Source: Pantoea eucrina (lineage in GTDB: Bacteria; Pseudomonadota; Gammaproteobacteria; Enterobacterales; Enterobacteriaceae). Taken from it: 64,000 nt of DNA. The notes under the pieces were generated by a model, which was given only the letters and a program-made list of their open reading frames with translations, was not told where the DNA came from and ran no database searches. Positions 30,447 through 38,872 of this stretch are shown piece after piece (positions within the stretch are counted from its first letter, which is position 1; the number at the start of each line of letters is the position of its first letter). The position numbers and the translations under genes are program-made. The stretch covers positions 51,508-115,507 of the forward strand of contig NZ_MIPP01000006.1 in assembly GCF_002095385.1 (NCBI RefSeq). The letters are read 5' to 3'.

Positions 30447-33101
30447 TTATTGGTTACCTTGCTGCAGCAGTTGATTGACATAAGCGTCAATTTCACTGGT
30501 GGTATTTTTAATGGTTAAATCGTCGCACATTTTAATGTGCTGTTCTAACGCTTCACAAAGCTGTTTACCCGGCAGCAAATTGAGCATGGCAAAAACGCCT
30601 TTCAGGCGATGCGCTGTCTGAGCAAGAGAAGGATAGTCGCTATCCGACGCTTCAGTATACAGTCTCCTGACATCAGGCGGTACTGTCTCGGTAAACAGCT
30701 GGAAATAGCCGCCGCTTAACAGCGGTGTGCCAGCCTCATTTTCTTCACTCTCCTCCATCAAATCACTGGCCAGCTGCTTTTCAATCAGGGCCAGCAGTGC
30801 GTCAAGCAGGGCGTTGCTGAGGTTATAATTCACGCGATACTGTCTGTCGTTCAGGGCGTGATGCCCCAGCTCATCGCCCGCCAGCAGTAATGCCCAGCCG
30901 CTGAGACGTTCAGGGTCGTCCGTGATCAGGACGTCATGCTCCTGACCCGAGAGCCGTTCATCTGAGGTCAGGCACTTAGCGCCCCAGTTCTCCAGATGAC
31001 GACAGACGATTTTCTGTACATCCTCCACTGCTATATCGACCAGAGCGGTCACGCCCTCCAGTAATTTTTCTTCCTGCTCCTCCAGCAGCAGCTGCAGCGT
31101 CAGCGGCAGCTGGATGTTATAGCGCGTGCCGATATCGGGTTTAGCGATAATGTCTAACTGGCCGCCCATCTGCTTGCAGAGCTGTTTACAGAGGAAAAAG
31201 GCCATTCCGGAGGCCTGACCAAAACGATCCTGCGACGTCTCACCAAGATAGGGGAAATCGGCGTTGGTCAGTTCATCCGCCGTTAGCCCGGAACCGGTAT
31301 CGACCAGCTGCAGCTGCAGCACATCAGGCTTGTTCGCTGGCGTTTTCACTTCCAGCGTGATTTTTCCCCATTGCGTGGTGGTGAGCGCATAATGCATCAG
31401 GGTGGTCAGCACCTTACGCAGCGCGCGGCGATCGCCGCTGCGCATTTCATCATTCGCCAGCTGGTTGTTTACCACCAGCGTCAGGCCCTTGCGTCGCAGC
31501 AGCGGCAGGCTCTCCAGCGCAATCTCATCCAGCAGATCCTGCAGATTAAACGGGCTGGTTTCCGGCGACCAGTCATGCGCTTCCAGCCGGTTCAGCAGCA
31601 CGATATCATCGACCAGGCGGGCCAGCCGCTGGCTCTCATCCAGCAGATCCAGCACGCTCTCATCGTCACTGCGCTGGCTGAGCTGCACCAGCCGCGTCAC
31701 CATATCCTGCAGCGGGCGGTTCAGCGCGTGGCCAAGCTGCTGCATCAGCTGCTGGCGCATCTGGTGATTGCGGTCCAGTACCTGCTGTGCTTTCTGCAGC
31801 TTCTTGTTAACCAGCAGTTCGCGATCCTGATCGCGCATCATAAACAGCTGCGTGTGCGGCGACAGCACGCTGCGTGCGTGACGGATCTCATAGACTTCGT
31901 TATTGATAGTCGCCTGCAGCACGCCCTGATGCTGATCGGACATATTGATAATCTTCTGCAGGTTCAGGTGCGGCAGCAGGTGATCGGCAATCTTATTACT
32001 TAGCAGGGTGCGGTTAGTGGCGAAGTCATACACCAGCAGCCCGACCGGCAGGCTGGCGACGATCTCTTCGTTCAGCATACGCAGCGAATCGAGCTCTGCG
32101 CTCTGATTCTCATTCGGGCGCAGCGCCTGCTGACGCAGCAGGGTCACGCCGGCAATCGACAGCAGGAAGAGCAACAGGTTGATAAGCAGCGGCCACATCA
32201 GGTTATGCAGCATATCAAGCGCAAGGCTAACCAGCGGTACGCGATAAACCAGCTGCAGCGGCGTGCTGGGCAGCGAGGCAGCGATCTCCAGATCCGGGTT
32301 AACCAGCGTAACGCTGGTCGTGCCGTCGCTGCCGTCATCAGTGCTGCTGCCCGGGGTCGCATCCTGACGCAGCTGGAAATTCTCCAGCGGCAGGTTCTGC
32401 GGCACCAGATCGTTAACCGGCAGATCGAAAGCTACCACCGTTGCCAGATGACCCGGCTGGTTAAAGGTGGTGCGCAGCGTAAAGTAGTGATCGTTCTGCC
32501 AGGTAAAATGACGCAGTGGAGAGAAGCTCTCGCGCTCATCCAGGGCGTTAGCCTGCTGCAGCATCTCAGCCCGGCGGCTGTCGACCAGCGTATTCAGCGC
32601 GCTCTCTTTGTAGCGCGTTGCCATATCTTTCAGCGGCAGGGTAGAGATCATGATCAGGCTATTATCCTGACCGTTCAGAAAATACATCGACCACGCCGGG
32701 TTTTCCGCACCCCATAAAGTATCGAGATAGCCGGACATACGCATAGTCATATCCAGCGTGCTGCCGTCGTGCGAACCGAAAATCAGCGCTTCCGTTTTGC
32801 GGCGCGTTTTTTCCAGATAGTAAACATCCGGGCGCAGCCGGGTCTCCTGCAGCGTGCTGTTTGGCGCAGAGCCGGCCGCACTGGTGGCGAGATTTTCGTA
32901 AATCTGCCAGGTGGCGAAGCGGTAAGCGTCGATGCGTTTTTGCATATCACGCGCCAGGTCAGCCATGGCATAACGCTTTTCGGCAATCCAGGCGCTGACG
33001 CTATTGTGCACCACGGCGCCCAGCGCCAGCAGCAGCACCAGGTTAAACACGACAACAAAACGCGTAACGTTACCGGAAGTCAGTGGAAATTTATAAAGCA
33101 T
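30447..33101 (-). CDS. rcsD: Rcs phosphotransfer protein RcsD
   Basis: 884 aa (E. coli 890). Two transmembrane helices (about 15-35 and 305-330) bracket a periplasmic domain. A degenerate histidine-kinase-like region (the usual phospho-His segment is RQQLMQQLGHALNRPL), the ABL domain and a C-terminal HPt domain follow; the phosphotransfer His is H831 in AHRLKGVFAML. It relays phosphate from RcsC to RcsB. rcsB follows by 1 bp. An MFS gene ends only 22 bp upstream, so rcsDB may be partly read from that gene. Confidence 0.97.
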   Translation of the reverse strand: MLYKFPLTSGNVTRFVVVFNLVLLLALGAVVHNSVSAWIAEKRYAMADLARDMQKRIDAYRFATWQIYENLATSAAGSAPNSTLQETRLRPDVYYLEKTRRKTEALIFGSHDGSTLDMTMRMSGYLDTLWGAENPAWSMYFLNGQDNSLIMISTLPLKDMATRYKESALNTLVDSRRAEMLQQANALDERESFSPLRHFTWQNDHYFTLRTTFNQPGHLATVVAFDLPVNDLVPQNLPLENFQLRQDATPGSSTDDGSDGTTSVTLVNPDLEIAASLPSTPLQLVYRVPLVSLALDMLHNLMWPLLINLLLFLLSIAGVTLLRQQALRPNENQSAELDSLRMLNEEIVASLPVGLLVYDFATNRTLLSNKIADHLLPHLNLQKIINMSDQHQGVLQATINNEVYEIRHARSVLSPHTQLFMMRDQDRELLVNKKLQKAQQVLDRNHQMRQQLMQQLGHALNRPLQDMVTRLVQLSQRSDDESVLDLLDESQRLARLVDDIVLLNRLEAHDWSPETSPFNLQDLLDEIALESLPLLRRKGLTLVVNNQLANDEMRSGDRRALRKVLTTLMHYALTTTQWGKITLEVKTPANKPDVLQLQLVDTGSGLTADELTNADFPYLGETSQDRFGQASGMAFFLCKQLCKQMGGQLDIIAKPDIGTRYNIQLPLTLQLLLEEQEEKLLEGVTALVDIAVEDVQKIVCRHLENWGAKCLTSDERLSGQEHDVLITDDPERLSGWALLLAGDELGHHALNDRQYRVNYNLSNALLDALLALIEKQLASDLMEESEENEAGTPLLSGGYFQLFTETVPPDVRRLYTEASDSDYPSLAQTAHRLKGVFAMLNLLPGKQLCEALEQHIKMCDDLTIKNTTSEIDAYVNQLLQQGNQ

Positions 33102-33123
33102 AGTGAGTCTCAGGATCCTGCAA

Positions 33124-34278
33124 TCAACGCGTAACCCGGCGTGCGCTGGCGGCGACAGCCAGCAGCATCAGAGCAATCAGCAGGAATGCACCGCTTAGTG
33201 TGAGCCACTGGGAAATAAAGCCGATTAACGCCGGGCCTGAGAGAATACCCGCATAGCCTAACGTTGTCATGGCCGATATCGCCAGGTTGACAGGCATGGC
33301 CTGCTGGTTACCGGCGGCATTAAACAGCATCGGCACTGTATTCGCCAGCCCGAATCCGACCAGCAGAAACGCCAGCAGTGCGGTTTGCGGCCAGGGGACC
33401 AGCACGGCCAGCGTCATACCTGCGCTGGCTGCCAGCGCGCCGGTAAGCATGACGTGATAGCGGCCAAAGCGCTGAATGATTTTGTCGCCGGTCAGCCGGC
33501 CAATCGTCATGGCAACCGAAAACACCGCATAGCCCAGTCCGGCATAGGCTACGCTGAGGCCCGGGCTCTGCAGCAGGAGCAGGGCGCTCCAGTCGAGCAC
33601 GGCACCCTCGGCGAGGAACAGAATAAAGCAGAGGCAGCCGAGAAAAGCGACCCAGCCACGCGGGATCACCAGCCAGGGTTCATCAGCCTGACGCAGCCGC
33701 TCGCTCATCAGGGTTGGCAGACTGCAGCAGAGCAGCACGGCGATCAGCACCATCATAATCGCGATGGCCTGCAGCGGCGTCAGCCCGGCACCCAGCAGCA
33801 GACTCACCGCACCGGCGCCGATAATGCCGCCGAGGCTGAAGAAGCCGTGAAAGCCTGACATCATCGGCTTGCCCGCCGCTTTTTCCACGTGAACCGCCTG
33901 CACGTTCATCGCCACATCCAGCATGCCGAGTCCGGCGCCGAATAGCATCAGCGTAAACGCCATCGCCCAGAGATGATCCAGCGTGGCAAGCAGCGGCAAC
34001 ACCGCCAGAATCAGCAGCGCAGAGCAGGTCATAATCCGGCGGCAGCCAAAACGACCAATCAGCGCCCCCGTCACCGGCATAGCGGCCAGCGAACCGATGC
34101 CCAGACATAGTAAAAGCCCGCCGAGGGAGGCTCCGCTCAGCTGCAGACGCTGGCTGGCGTAAGGCACAAGCGGCGCCCAGGCAGACATACTCAACCCGGC
34201 GATAAGGAAAACAGTGCGCGTGCCGAAATTAACACGCTGATGCAGTTTGGCTGGCTGTGCGGCGTCCAGTGCAGTCAT
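33124..34278 (-). CDS. MFS transporter, YbjJ-like
   Basis: 384 aa with about 12 hydrophobic segments, the size of a drug/sugar-type major facilitator. Recognisable features are AWAPLVPYASQRLQLS in the first loop, an MFS loop 2-3 equivalent GRFGCRR, and SGFHGFFSLGGIIGAG. It resembles E. coli YbjJ (inner membrane protein) in these parts; substrate is unknown. It lies upstream of rcsD on the same strand with a 22-bp gap and is absent from the equivalent E. coli position, so it looks like an insertion into the ompC-rcsD interval. Confidence 0.8.
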   Translation of the reverse strand: MTALDAAQPAKLHQRVNFGTRTVFLIAGLSMSAWAPLVPYASQRLQLSGASLGGLLLCLGIGSLAAMPVTGALIGRFGCRRIMTCSALLILAVLPLLATLDHLWAMAFTLMLFGAGLGMLDVAMNVQAVHVEKAAGKPMMSGFHGFFSLGGIIGAGAVSLLLGAGLTPLQAIAIMMVLIAVLLCCSLPTLMSERLRQADEPWLVIPRGWVAFLGCLCFILFLAEGAVLDWSALLLLQSPGLSVAYAGLGYAVFSVAMTIGRLTGDKIIQRFGRYHVMLTGALAASAGMTLAVLVPWPQTALLAFLLVGFGLANTVPMLFNAAGNQQAMPVNLAISAMTTLGYAGILSGPALIGFISQWLTLSGAFLLIALMLLAVAASARRVTR

Positions 34279-34597
34279 AGTCGTTATTTTGATCCGCTGT
34301 TAAAGCGTCGAAGTTTAGCATCAAAGCAGGCGGTGCAGCGGAATTAACGCGCAATTTGCGTTGCCTGCTGCTGCACAGGAATCGGACATCTTACCGATAT
34401 TTGCCCGGGCCAGAATTTTTTCCAGATATTTCCTGGTACTGCCTGACAGATATTAAGTGACATAACGCAAATTAAGTCAGGTGATTGATGACATATACTG
34501 ATGCAATCAGCGAGAGATCACTGGCTGACTATGGTTTTCGCTGGTTGCGCGTTTTACAGCCATTCTCCGGATTTTTGCCACCAGACAGCAGCCGCTA

Positions 34598-34722
34598 ATG
34601 CGCGCTAAGATAAAGCAGGCCATCGCTAAAGGGGCCGCTTAGAGCAAGATCGCCACGCACGCCAGCCCGGCCGGGAGCGCGCATTTAACGTCATACCTTT
34701 AACCTTGTTACCTGCGGGTAAC
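34598..34722. repeat. Inverted repeats in the gap before the secretion-adaptor remnant
   Basis: ATGCGCGCT (34598-34606) and AGCGCGCAT (34676-34684) form perfect 9-bp arms 69 bp apart, followed by a second hairpin GTTACC-TGCG-GGTAAC (34707-34722) and CCGTTTT. The 561-bp stretch 34279-34839 holds no credible gene; these structures are the only signals seen and could mark a small RNA or a decayed gene (inference). Confidence 0.35.
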
Positions 34723-34839
34723 CCGTTTTCATCAGGTGAAGCGGGCCATGCTGTTATGGCCTGTATGGCGCACCTATCTGCCTGAAACATTAATTCAGGT
34801 AATCACTGGTGCAATACATACTCTGTAACGAGGTTACCT

Positions 34840-35625
34840 ATGTTTTCAGGCCAATCCACTTCATCGTTCGCGTCGTTATTTACCTCTGGCACTGAGCGTG
34901 TCAGCCCGACAACTACCAGCCGGCAGCACCGCGATACCACGCCACCGGCCGCGCTACATCCCTATGAACCGCTGGTGGCGCGCGGTGCGGCAGGTAAAGT
35001 TGAAGCGCTGCGGCTGCGGCGCCAGGTCAGCGATCTGCAGGGAAAAATCGACGAGGTGCATAATGACTACGCTGTGCGAACGCATGAGGAGCAGGTCAAA
35101 AACAGCGCAGAGCTGGATGCGCAGCTGCAGGTTGCGGCAGGCAGAGAAGATCAGCTGACGCGCACCGCGCTGCTGTCACCGGTGTATGGCATCGTCAAAG
35201 CTATCGCTATTACCACGCCGGGCGGTGTGGTAGAGCCGGGCGGTAAACTGATGGAGATTGTCCCGCTGGAGGATCGGCTGCTGATCGAGACACGCGTTGC
35301 GCCACGCGATATCGCCTGGATCCGGGCCGGGTTGCCCGCAACGGTCAAAATTACCGCGTACGATACCGCGATTTATGGCGATCTGCCGGGCATCGTCGAG
35401 AGCGTTTCTCCGGATACGCTGCAGGATAGCGACCTGCGCGAGCCACCCTATTTTCGGGTCTATGTGCAGACACAGACGGCAACGCTTACCAGCCGGCGCG
35501 GTCAGCGCTTTCCTGTGCTGCCGGGTATGCTGGCAGATGTGGAGATAAAAACCGGACAAAAATCGGTGCTGGATTATCTGCTCAAGCCGCTGAATAAAGC
35601 GGCCGAAGCGCTGCGCGAGCGCTGA
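34840..35625 (+). pseudogene. N-terminally truncated HlyD-type secretion adaptor
   Basis: 261 codons. From about residue 43 it is a clear type I secretion membrane fusion protein: the end of the hairpin (GKVEALRLRRQVSDLQGKI), then the second lipoyl half and beta-barrel (LLSPVYGIVKAIAITTPGGVV, LMEIVPLEDRLLIETRV, DIAWIRAGLPATVKITAYD) and the C-terminal LPGMLADVEIKTGQKSVLDYLLKPLNKA. Family members have about 390-450 residues. The cytoplasmic start, membrane anchor and first lipoyl half are missing, replaced by about 42 unrelated residues rich in Ser/Thr with no signal peptide. No ABC ATPase, outer-membrane partner or large substrate gene is nearby. Most likely a deletion remnant. Confidence 0.75.
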
Positions 35626-35660
35626 ATGCATTATTATACTGGCGGGAAAATAGCGCAGAT

Positions 35661-35752
35661 AAAAAAATGCCGGACAAATATGTCCGGCGGGAATCAGGGT
35701 AAAACACTCATTCGGGATGAATGAAGATAATAATAAAATAAATGATGATAGC
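35661..35752 (-). ncRNA. micF: MicF antisense regulatory RNA
   Basis: About 92 nt, divergent from the porin gene, as in E. coli. The 5' end on the minus strand reads GCTATCATCATTTATTTTAT, then a TTCATTCAT and GAATG stretch, closely matching E. coli MicF, whose 5' part pairs with the ompF leader. It ends in a terminator: perfect 8-bp stem GCCGGACA / TGTCCGGC with an AATA-region loop and seven T. Position, length and terminator agree with the family. Confidence 0.85.
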
Positions 35753-35904
35753 GTGGATAATTGTAGAGGCTGGCAGCAACAAAGTTTTATCATTCAGTGC
35801 GGCATTAAATTAATGTAGCTATTTGAATTCAAATGAATTTAATCCGGTTTGTTTATTCGTGCTTTATTTTTTGTCAATATGTGCTGATTATTAGTTCCAC
35901 GATA

Positions 35905-35943
35905 TTTACATCTGGCAATAAATTTGTAATCAAATGAAACACT
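35905..35943 (+). promoter_or_regulatory. Probable OmpR sites of the ompC/micF control region
   Basis: TTTACATCTGGCAATA (35905-35920) and TGTAATCAAATGAAACACT (35925-35943) resemble the OmpR motif TTTACATTTTGAAACA and sit where OmpR binds in E. coli ompC. The following TTTAGTATCATTTTCGTGAT matches the E. coli ompC promoter region closely. The porin ATG is 130 bp downstream. Confidence 0.6.
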
Positions 35944-36073
35944 TTCGGAAATTTAGTATCATTTTCGTGATAGATTATTGCCCGCTATAAAACAACAATG
36001 AATTGCCGGCTGAATTTTTAACATTCAGTTTGCAGTGGCATAACTATAAAGGCACATAACCGAGGGTAAATAA

Positions 36074-37176
36074 ATGAATCGTCGCGTTCTCTCCCTGATG
36101 ATCCCGGCGCTGCTGGTGGCGGGTTCAGCAAGCGCAGCCGAAATCTATAATAAAGATGGCAACAAACTCGACCTCTACGGCAAAGTAGATGGTCTGCACT
36201 ACTTCTCTGACAACGATGGCTCAGACGGTGACCAGTCTTACCTGCGCTTTGGTTTTAAAGGTGAAACTCAGGTGACCGATCAGCTGACGGGTTACGGTCA
36301 GTGGGAATACCAGGCCGCGCTGAATACGGCGGAAAGCGAAGGCACTAAAGACAGCTATACCCGCGTCGCTTTGCCGGTCTGCGTTTTGGTGACGCTGGCT
36401 CTTTCGATTACGGTCGCAACTACGGCATTGCGTATGATATTGGCGCATGGACTGACGTTCTGCCGGAGTTTGGTGGCGATACCTATGGCGCGGACAACTT
36501 TATGTTCCAGCGCGGTAACGGTATGGCAACCTACCGCAATAATAATTTCTTTGGTCTGGTGGATGGCTGGAACGTGGCCGTTCAGTACCAGGGCAAAAAT
36601 GATAACCCGACTGAATCCACCTCTGGCCGTGATGTGCTGGGCGAAAACGGCGACGGCTGGGGTCTGAGCACCACCTATGATCTGGGTAATGGTCTGGCAC
36701 TGGGCGGTGCTATGTTCCAGTCCGATCGCACCAATAACCAGAATGCCGCAGGCGTACTGGGCCAGGGCGATAAAGCGGAAGCCTATACCGGCGGCCTGAA
36801 ATATGACGCAAACAATATCTATCTGGCTGCGATGTATACCCGCTCTTACAACGCGACGCGTTTTGGCTCAGTTGATTCTGACGCTTTCGGTTATGCGAAC
36901 AAAGCGGACAACTGGGAAGTGGTTGCGCAGTATCAGTTTGACTTCGGTCTGCGTCCGTCGCTGGCTTACGTCAATTCACGCGGTAAAGATATTGAAGGTT
37001 ATGGCAGCCAGAACCTGAAAAAATATATCGACGTGGGCGCGACCTATTACTTCAATAAAAACATGTCGACCTATGTGGATTACCAGATCAATCTGCTGGA
37101 TGACAACAACTTTACCAACAATGCCGGTATCAACACCGATGACATTGTGGCGCTGGGCCTGGTTTACCAGTTCTGA
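36074..37176 (+). pseudogene. ompC: OmpC-type porin with a one-base frameshift
   Basis: General porin of the OmpC/OmpF family. A 21-residue signal peptide ends ASA and is followed by [19 protein letters not shown]. The frame breaks after DSYTRVA: at 36370-36372 there are three T where four would continue [19 protein letters not shown] in the +1 frame. Downstream, the second frame (open to 37176) restores the rest, including the constriction-loop PEFGGD and the terminal GLVYQF. Restoring one T gives 367 aa, the normal porin length. As written, translation yields a truncated protein with a foreign tail. Either a real inactivation or a sequencing error in a short homopolymer. Confidence 0.9.
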
Positions 37177-37181
37177 GCCTC

Positions 37182-37210
37182 TGGCGCGCGGCCCGGCGGG
37201 CTGCGCGCCA
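37182..37210 (+). terminator. Terminator-like hairpin after ompC
   Basis: TGGCGCGC / GCGCGCCA outer 8-bp stem with a GCCC/GGGC extension, 6 bp after the porin stop, followed by CCTTTCC. Confidence 0.6.
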
Positions 37211-37267
37211 CCTTTCCTGCCCGCTTCTTATCTGCAGCACCCGCCTCAGGCAGGCACAGCATCTGAA

Positions 37268-37429
37268 CTACTGCACACTGCGCCAGCGCCGGGCTTTTGC
37301 CGCCGGACGCGGTTCAGCCTGCACTGCCGCAGCCGGCTGGCTGCCCTCCAGCGCAATACCTGCCAGGGTGAAAGCAGAAAAGCTCAGCCACCGCTGCCAC
37401 TTTTCACTCTGCGTTTTTGACATCGCCAT
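37268..37429 (-). CDS. Possible 53-aa small protein
   Basis: ORF of 53 codons (MAMSKTQSEKWQRWLSFSAF...), preceded by GAGGTG seven bases before the ATG. It has one moderately hydrophobic segment (WLSFSAFTLAGIALEG) that could be a membrane anchor or signal, then an Ala/Arg-rich basic tail. I do not recognise it. It lies opposite to the porin and apbE in a 652-bp stretch without other large genes. Low confidence. Confidence 0.35.
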   Translation of the reverse strand: MAMSKTQSEKWQRWLSFSAFTLAGIALEGSQPAAAVQAEPRPAAKARRWRSVQ

Positions 37430-37574
37430 GCTGCACCTCGCTGAGAATAAACCTGCTCTCAACAATGCAGCATTTATGCCATGCTGCCGCTCTCAGCGTC
37501 ACACGCTTCAGGCGGGGTTTGTTACACTGCGTCAGCCCTGAAGCAGTGCAGAGTGGGTAATAATGGTGCAGTAC

Positions 37575-37691
37575 TTAACGTCGACGTGCGCTATAGCTCT
37601 CCAGTGAACGCTGACGCGCGTGCTGCCAGCTGCGATAACTGCCGTACAGGAACAGCGCGGCGGAGAGGGCGGCGATTAATACATACATCAT
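37575..37691 (-). CDS. Predicted 38-aa single-helix membrane protein
   Basis: ATG-ATG start at 37691 with a perfect AAGGAG ribosome site (37697-37702, spacing 5). The product has a hydrophobic N-terminal helix (MMYVLIAALSAALFLYG) and a short basic tail (SYRSW...SYSARRR). This is the layout of enteric small membrane proteins with the basic end in the cytoplasm. It lies upstream of and divergent from apbE. I do not recognise the family; conservation has not been tested. Confidence 0.55.
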   Translation of the reverse strand: MMYVLIAALSAALFLYGSYRSWQHARQRSLESYSARRR

Positions 37692-37828
37692 CTGTGCTCC
37701 TTAAAGGTGGTATGCCTGGGGGTAAAGCCTGCAGCATGACCGGCGTTAATTCAATGAGATTTAGCGTAAATTACCCGCAGTTTATGCTTTGTAATACGCT
37801 GTATTTCCGTGTAACAGATGAGGAACCG

Positions 37829-38860
37829 ATGCATTTCCGGAATATTTTGTTGACTGCTCTGATCGTGACCGGGCTGACGGCCTGCGACCGCGCACCGCAA
37901 CGTGAACCCCTGGTCCTGCAGGGAAAAACCATGGGCACCGTATGGCGGGTTACGCTCGCCGGCGTTGATCCGCAGCGTAAAGAGGCGCTGCAGCAGGCGA
38001 TTCAGCAGCAGCTCGATCGCGACGACGGTGAAATCTCTACCTGGAAAACCACCTCAGTGCTGTCGCGCTTCAACCAGTATCAGGGGACAGAGCCGCAGCC
38101 CGTTAGCGCGGATATGGCGGATATTGTGACTCTCTCACTGCGCATTGGTGCCAAAACCGCAGGTGCCATGGATATCACGGCAGGCAGACTGGTGAACTTA
38201 TGGGGGTTCGGACCCGTCGGGCAGCCGGCGCATCAGCCTGATGTGGCAGCGATCGCGGCGGCCAGAGCTGAAACCGGCCTCTCGCATCTGCGGGTGATCC
38301 AGAGCGTAAGCGGGCAGTGGCTGCAGAAAGATCTGCCGGGGCTCTATGTGGATCTCTCAACCGTGGGCGAGGGCTACGCCACCGATCATCTGGCGCGGCT
38401 GATGGAGCAGCAGGGAATAACCAACTATCTGGTGTCGGTCGGCGGAGCCGTGCTCAGCCGCGGTCGTAATGCCAGCCAGCAGCCGTGGCGGGTGGCGGTT
38501 CAGAAACCCACCGATCGAGAAAACGCGGTCGAGGCGCGCGTTGACCTGCAGGGGCACGGCATCAGCACCTCCGGCAGCTATCGCAACTATTATGAACTGG
38601 ACGGGAAACGCATTTCACACGTCATCGATCCCGCAACCGGACGGCCCGTTCAGCATAAACTGGTTTCTGCCACGGTGATCGCCACTACGGCGCTGGAAGC
38701 GGATGGCTGGGATACCGGCCTGATGGTGCTGGGCACCGCGCGCGCAAAAGCGCTGGCGCTGAAAGAGCATCTGGCCGTTTATCTAATCACCAAAGAGGGC
38801 GACGGCTTCAGCCACTGGATGTCGCCCGGCTTTAAAACATTTCTTATCGACAAACCGTAA
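37829..38860 (+). CDS. apbE: FAD:protein FMN transferase ApbE
   Basis: 343 aa from the ATG that begins a lipoprotein signal (MHFRNILLTALIVTGLTAC, lipobox LTAC at residues 16-19); the frame is open for 116 codons upstream but without protein character. ApbE is a periplasmic enzyme that attaches FMN from FAD to Thr of target proteins such as Rnf and Nqr subunits. Motifs seen: GKTMGTVWRV, DLSTVGEGYATDHLA, GHGISTSGSYRNYYELDGKR, IDPATGRP and ALEADGWDTGLMVLG. alkB starts 12 bp after the stop. Confidence 0.95.
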   Translation: MHFRNILLTALIVTGLTACDRAPQREPLVLQGKTMGTVWRVTLAGVDPQRKEALQQAIQQQLDRDDGEISTWKTTSVLSRFNQYQGTEPQPVSADMADIVTLSLRIGAKTAGAMDITAGRLVNLWGFGPVGQPAHQPDVAAIAAARAETGLSHLRVIQSVSGQWLQKDLPGLYVDLSTVGEGYATDHLARLMEQQGITNYLVSVGGAVLSRGRNASQQPWRVAVQKPTDRENAVEARVDLQGHGISTSGSYRNYYELDGKRISHVIDPATGRPVQHKLVSATVIATTALEADGWDTGLMVLGTARAKALALKEHLAVYLITKEGDGFSHWMSPGFKTFLIDKP

Positions 38861-38872
38861 CCGGAGGCCGTG

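Noticed and set aside
36370..36372. Programmed frameshift in ompC
   Set aside because: Only three T, no slippery heptamer or following structure, and porins are not known to use recoding.
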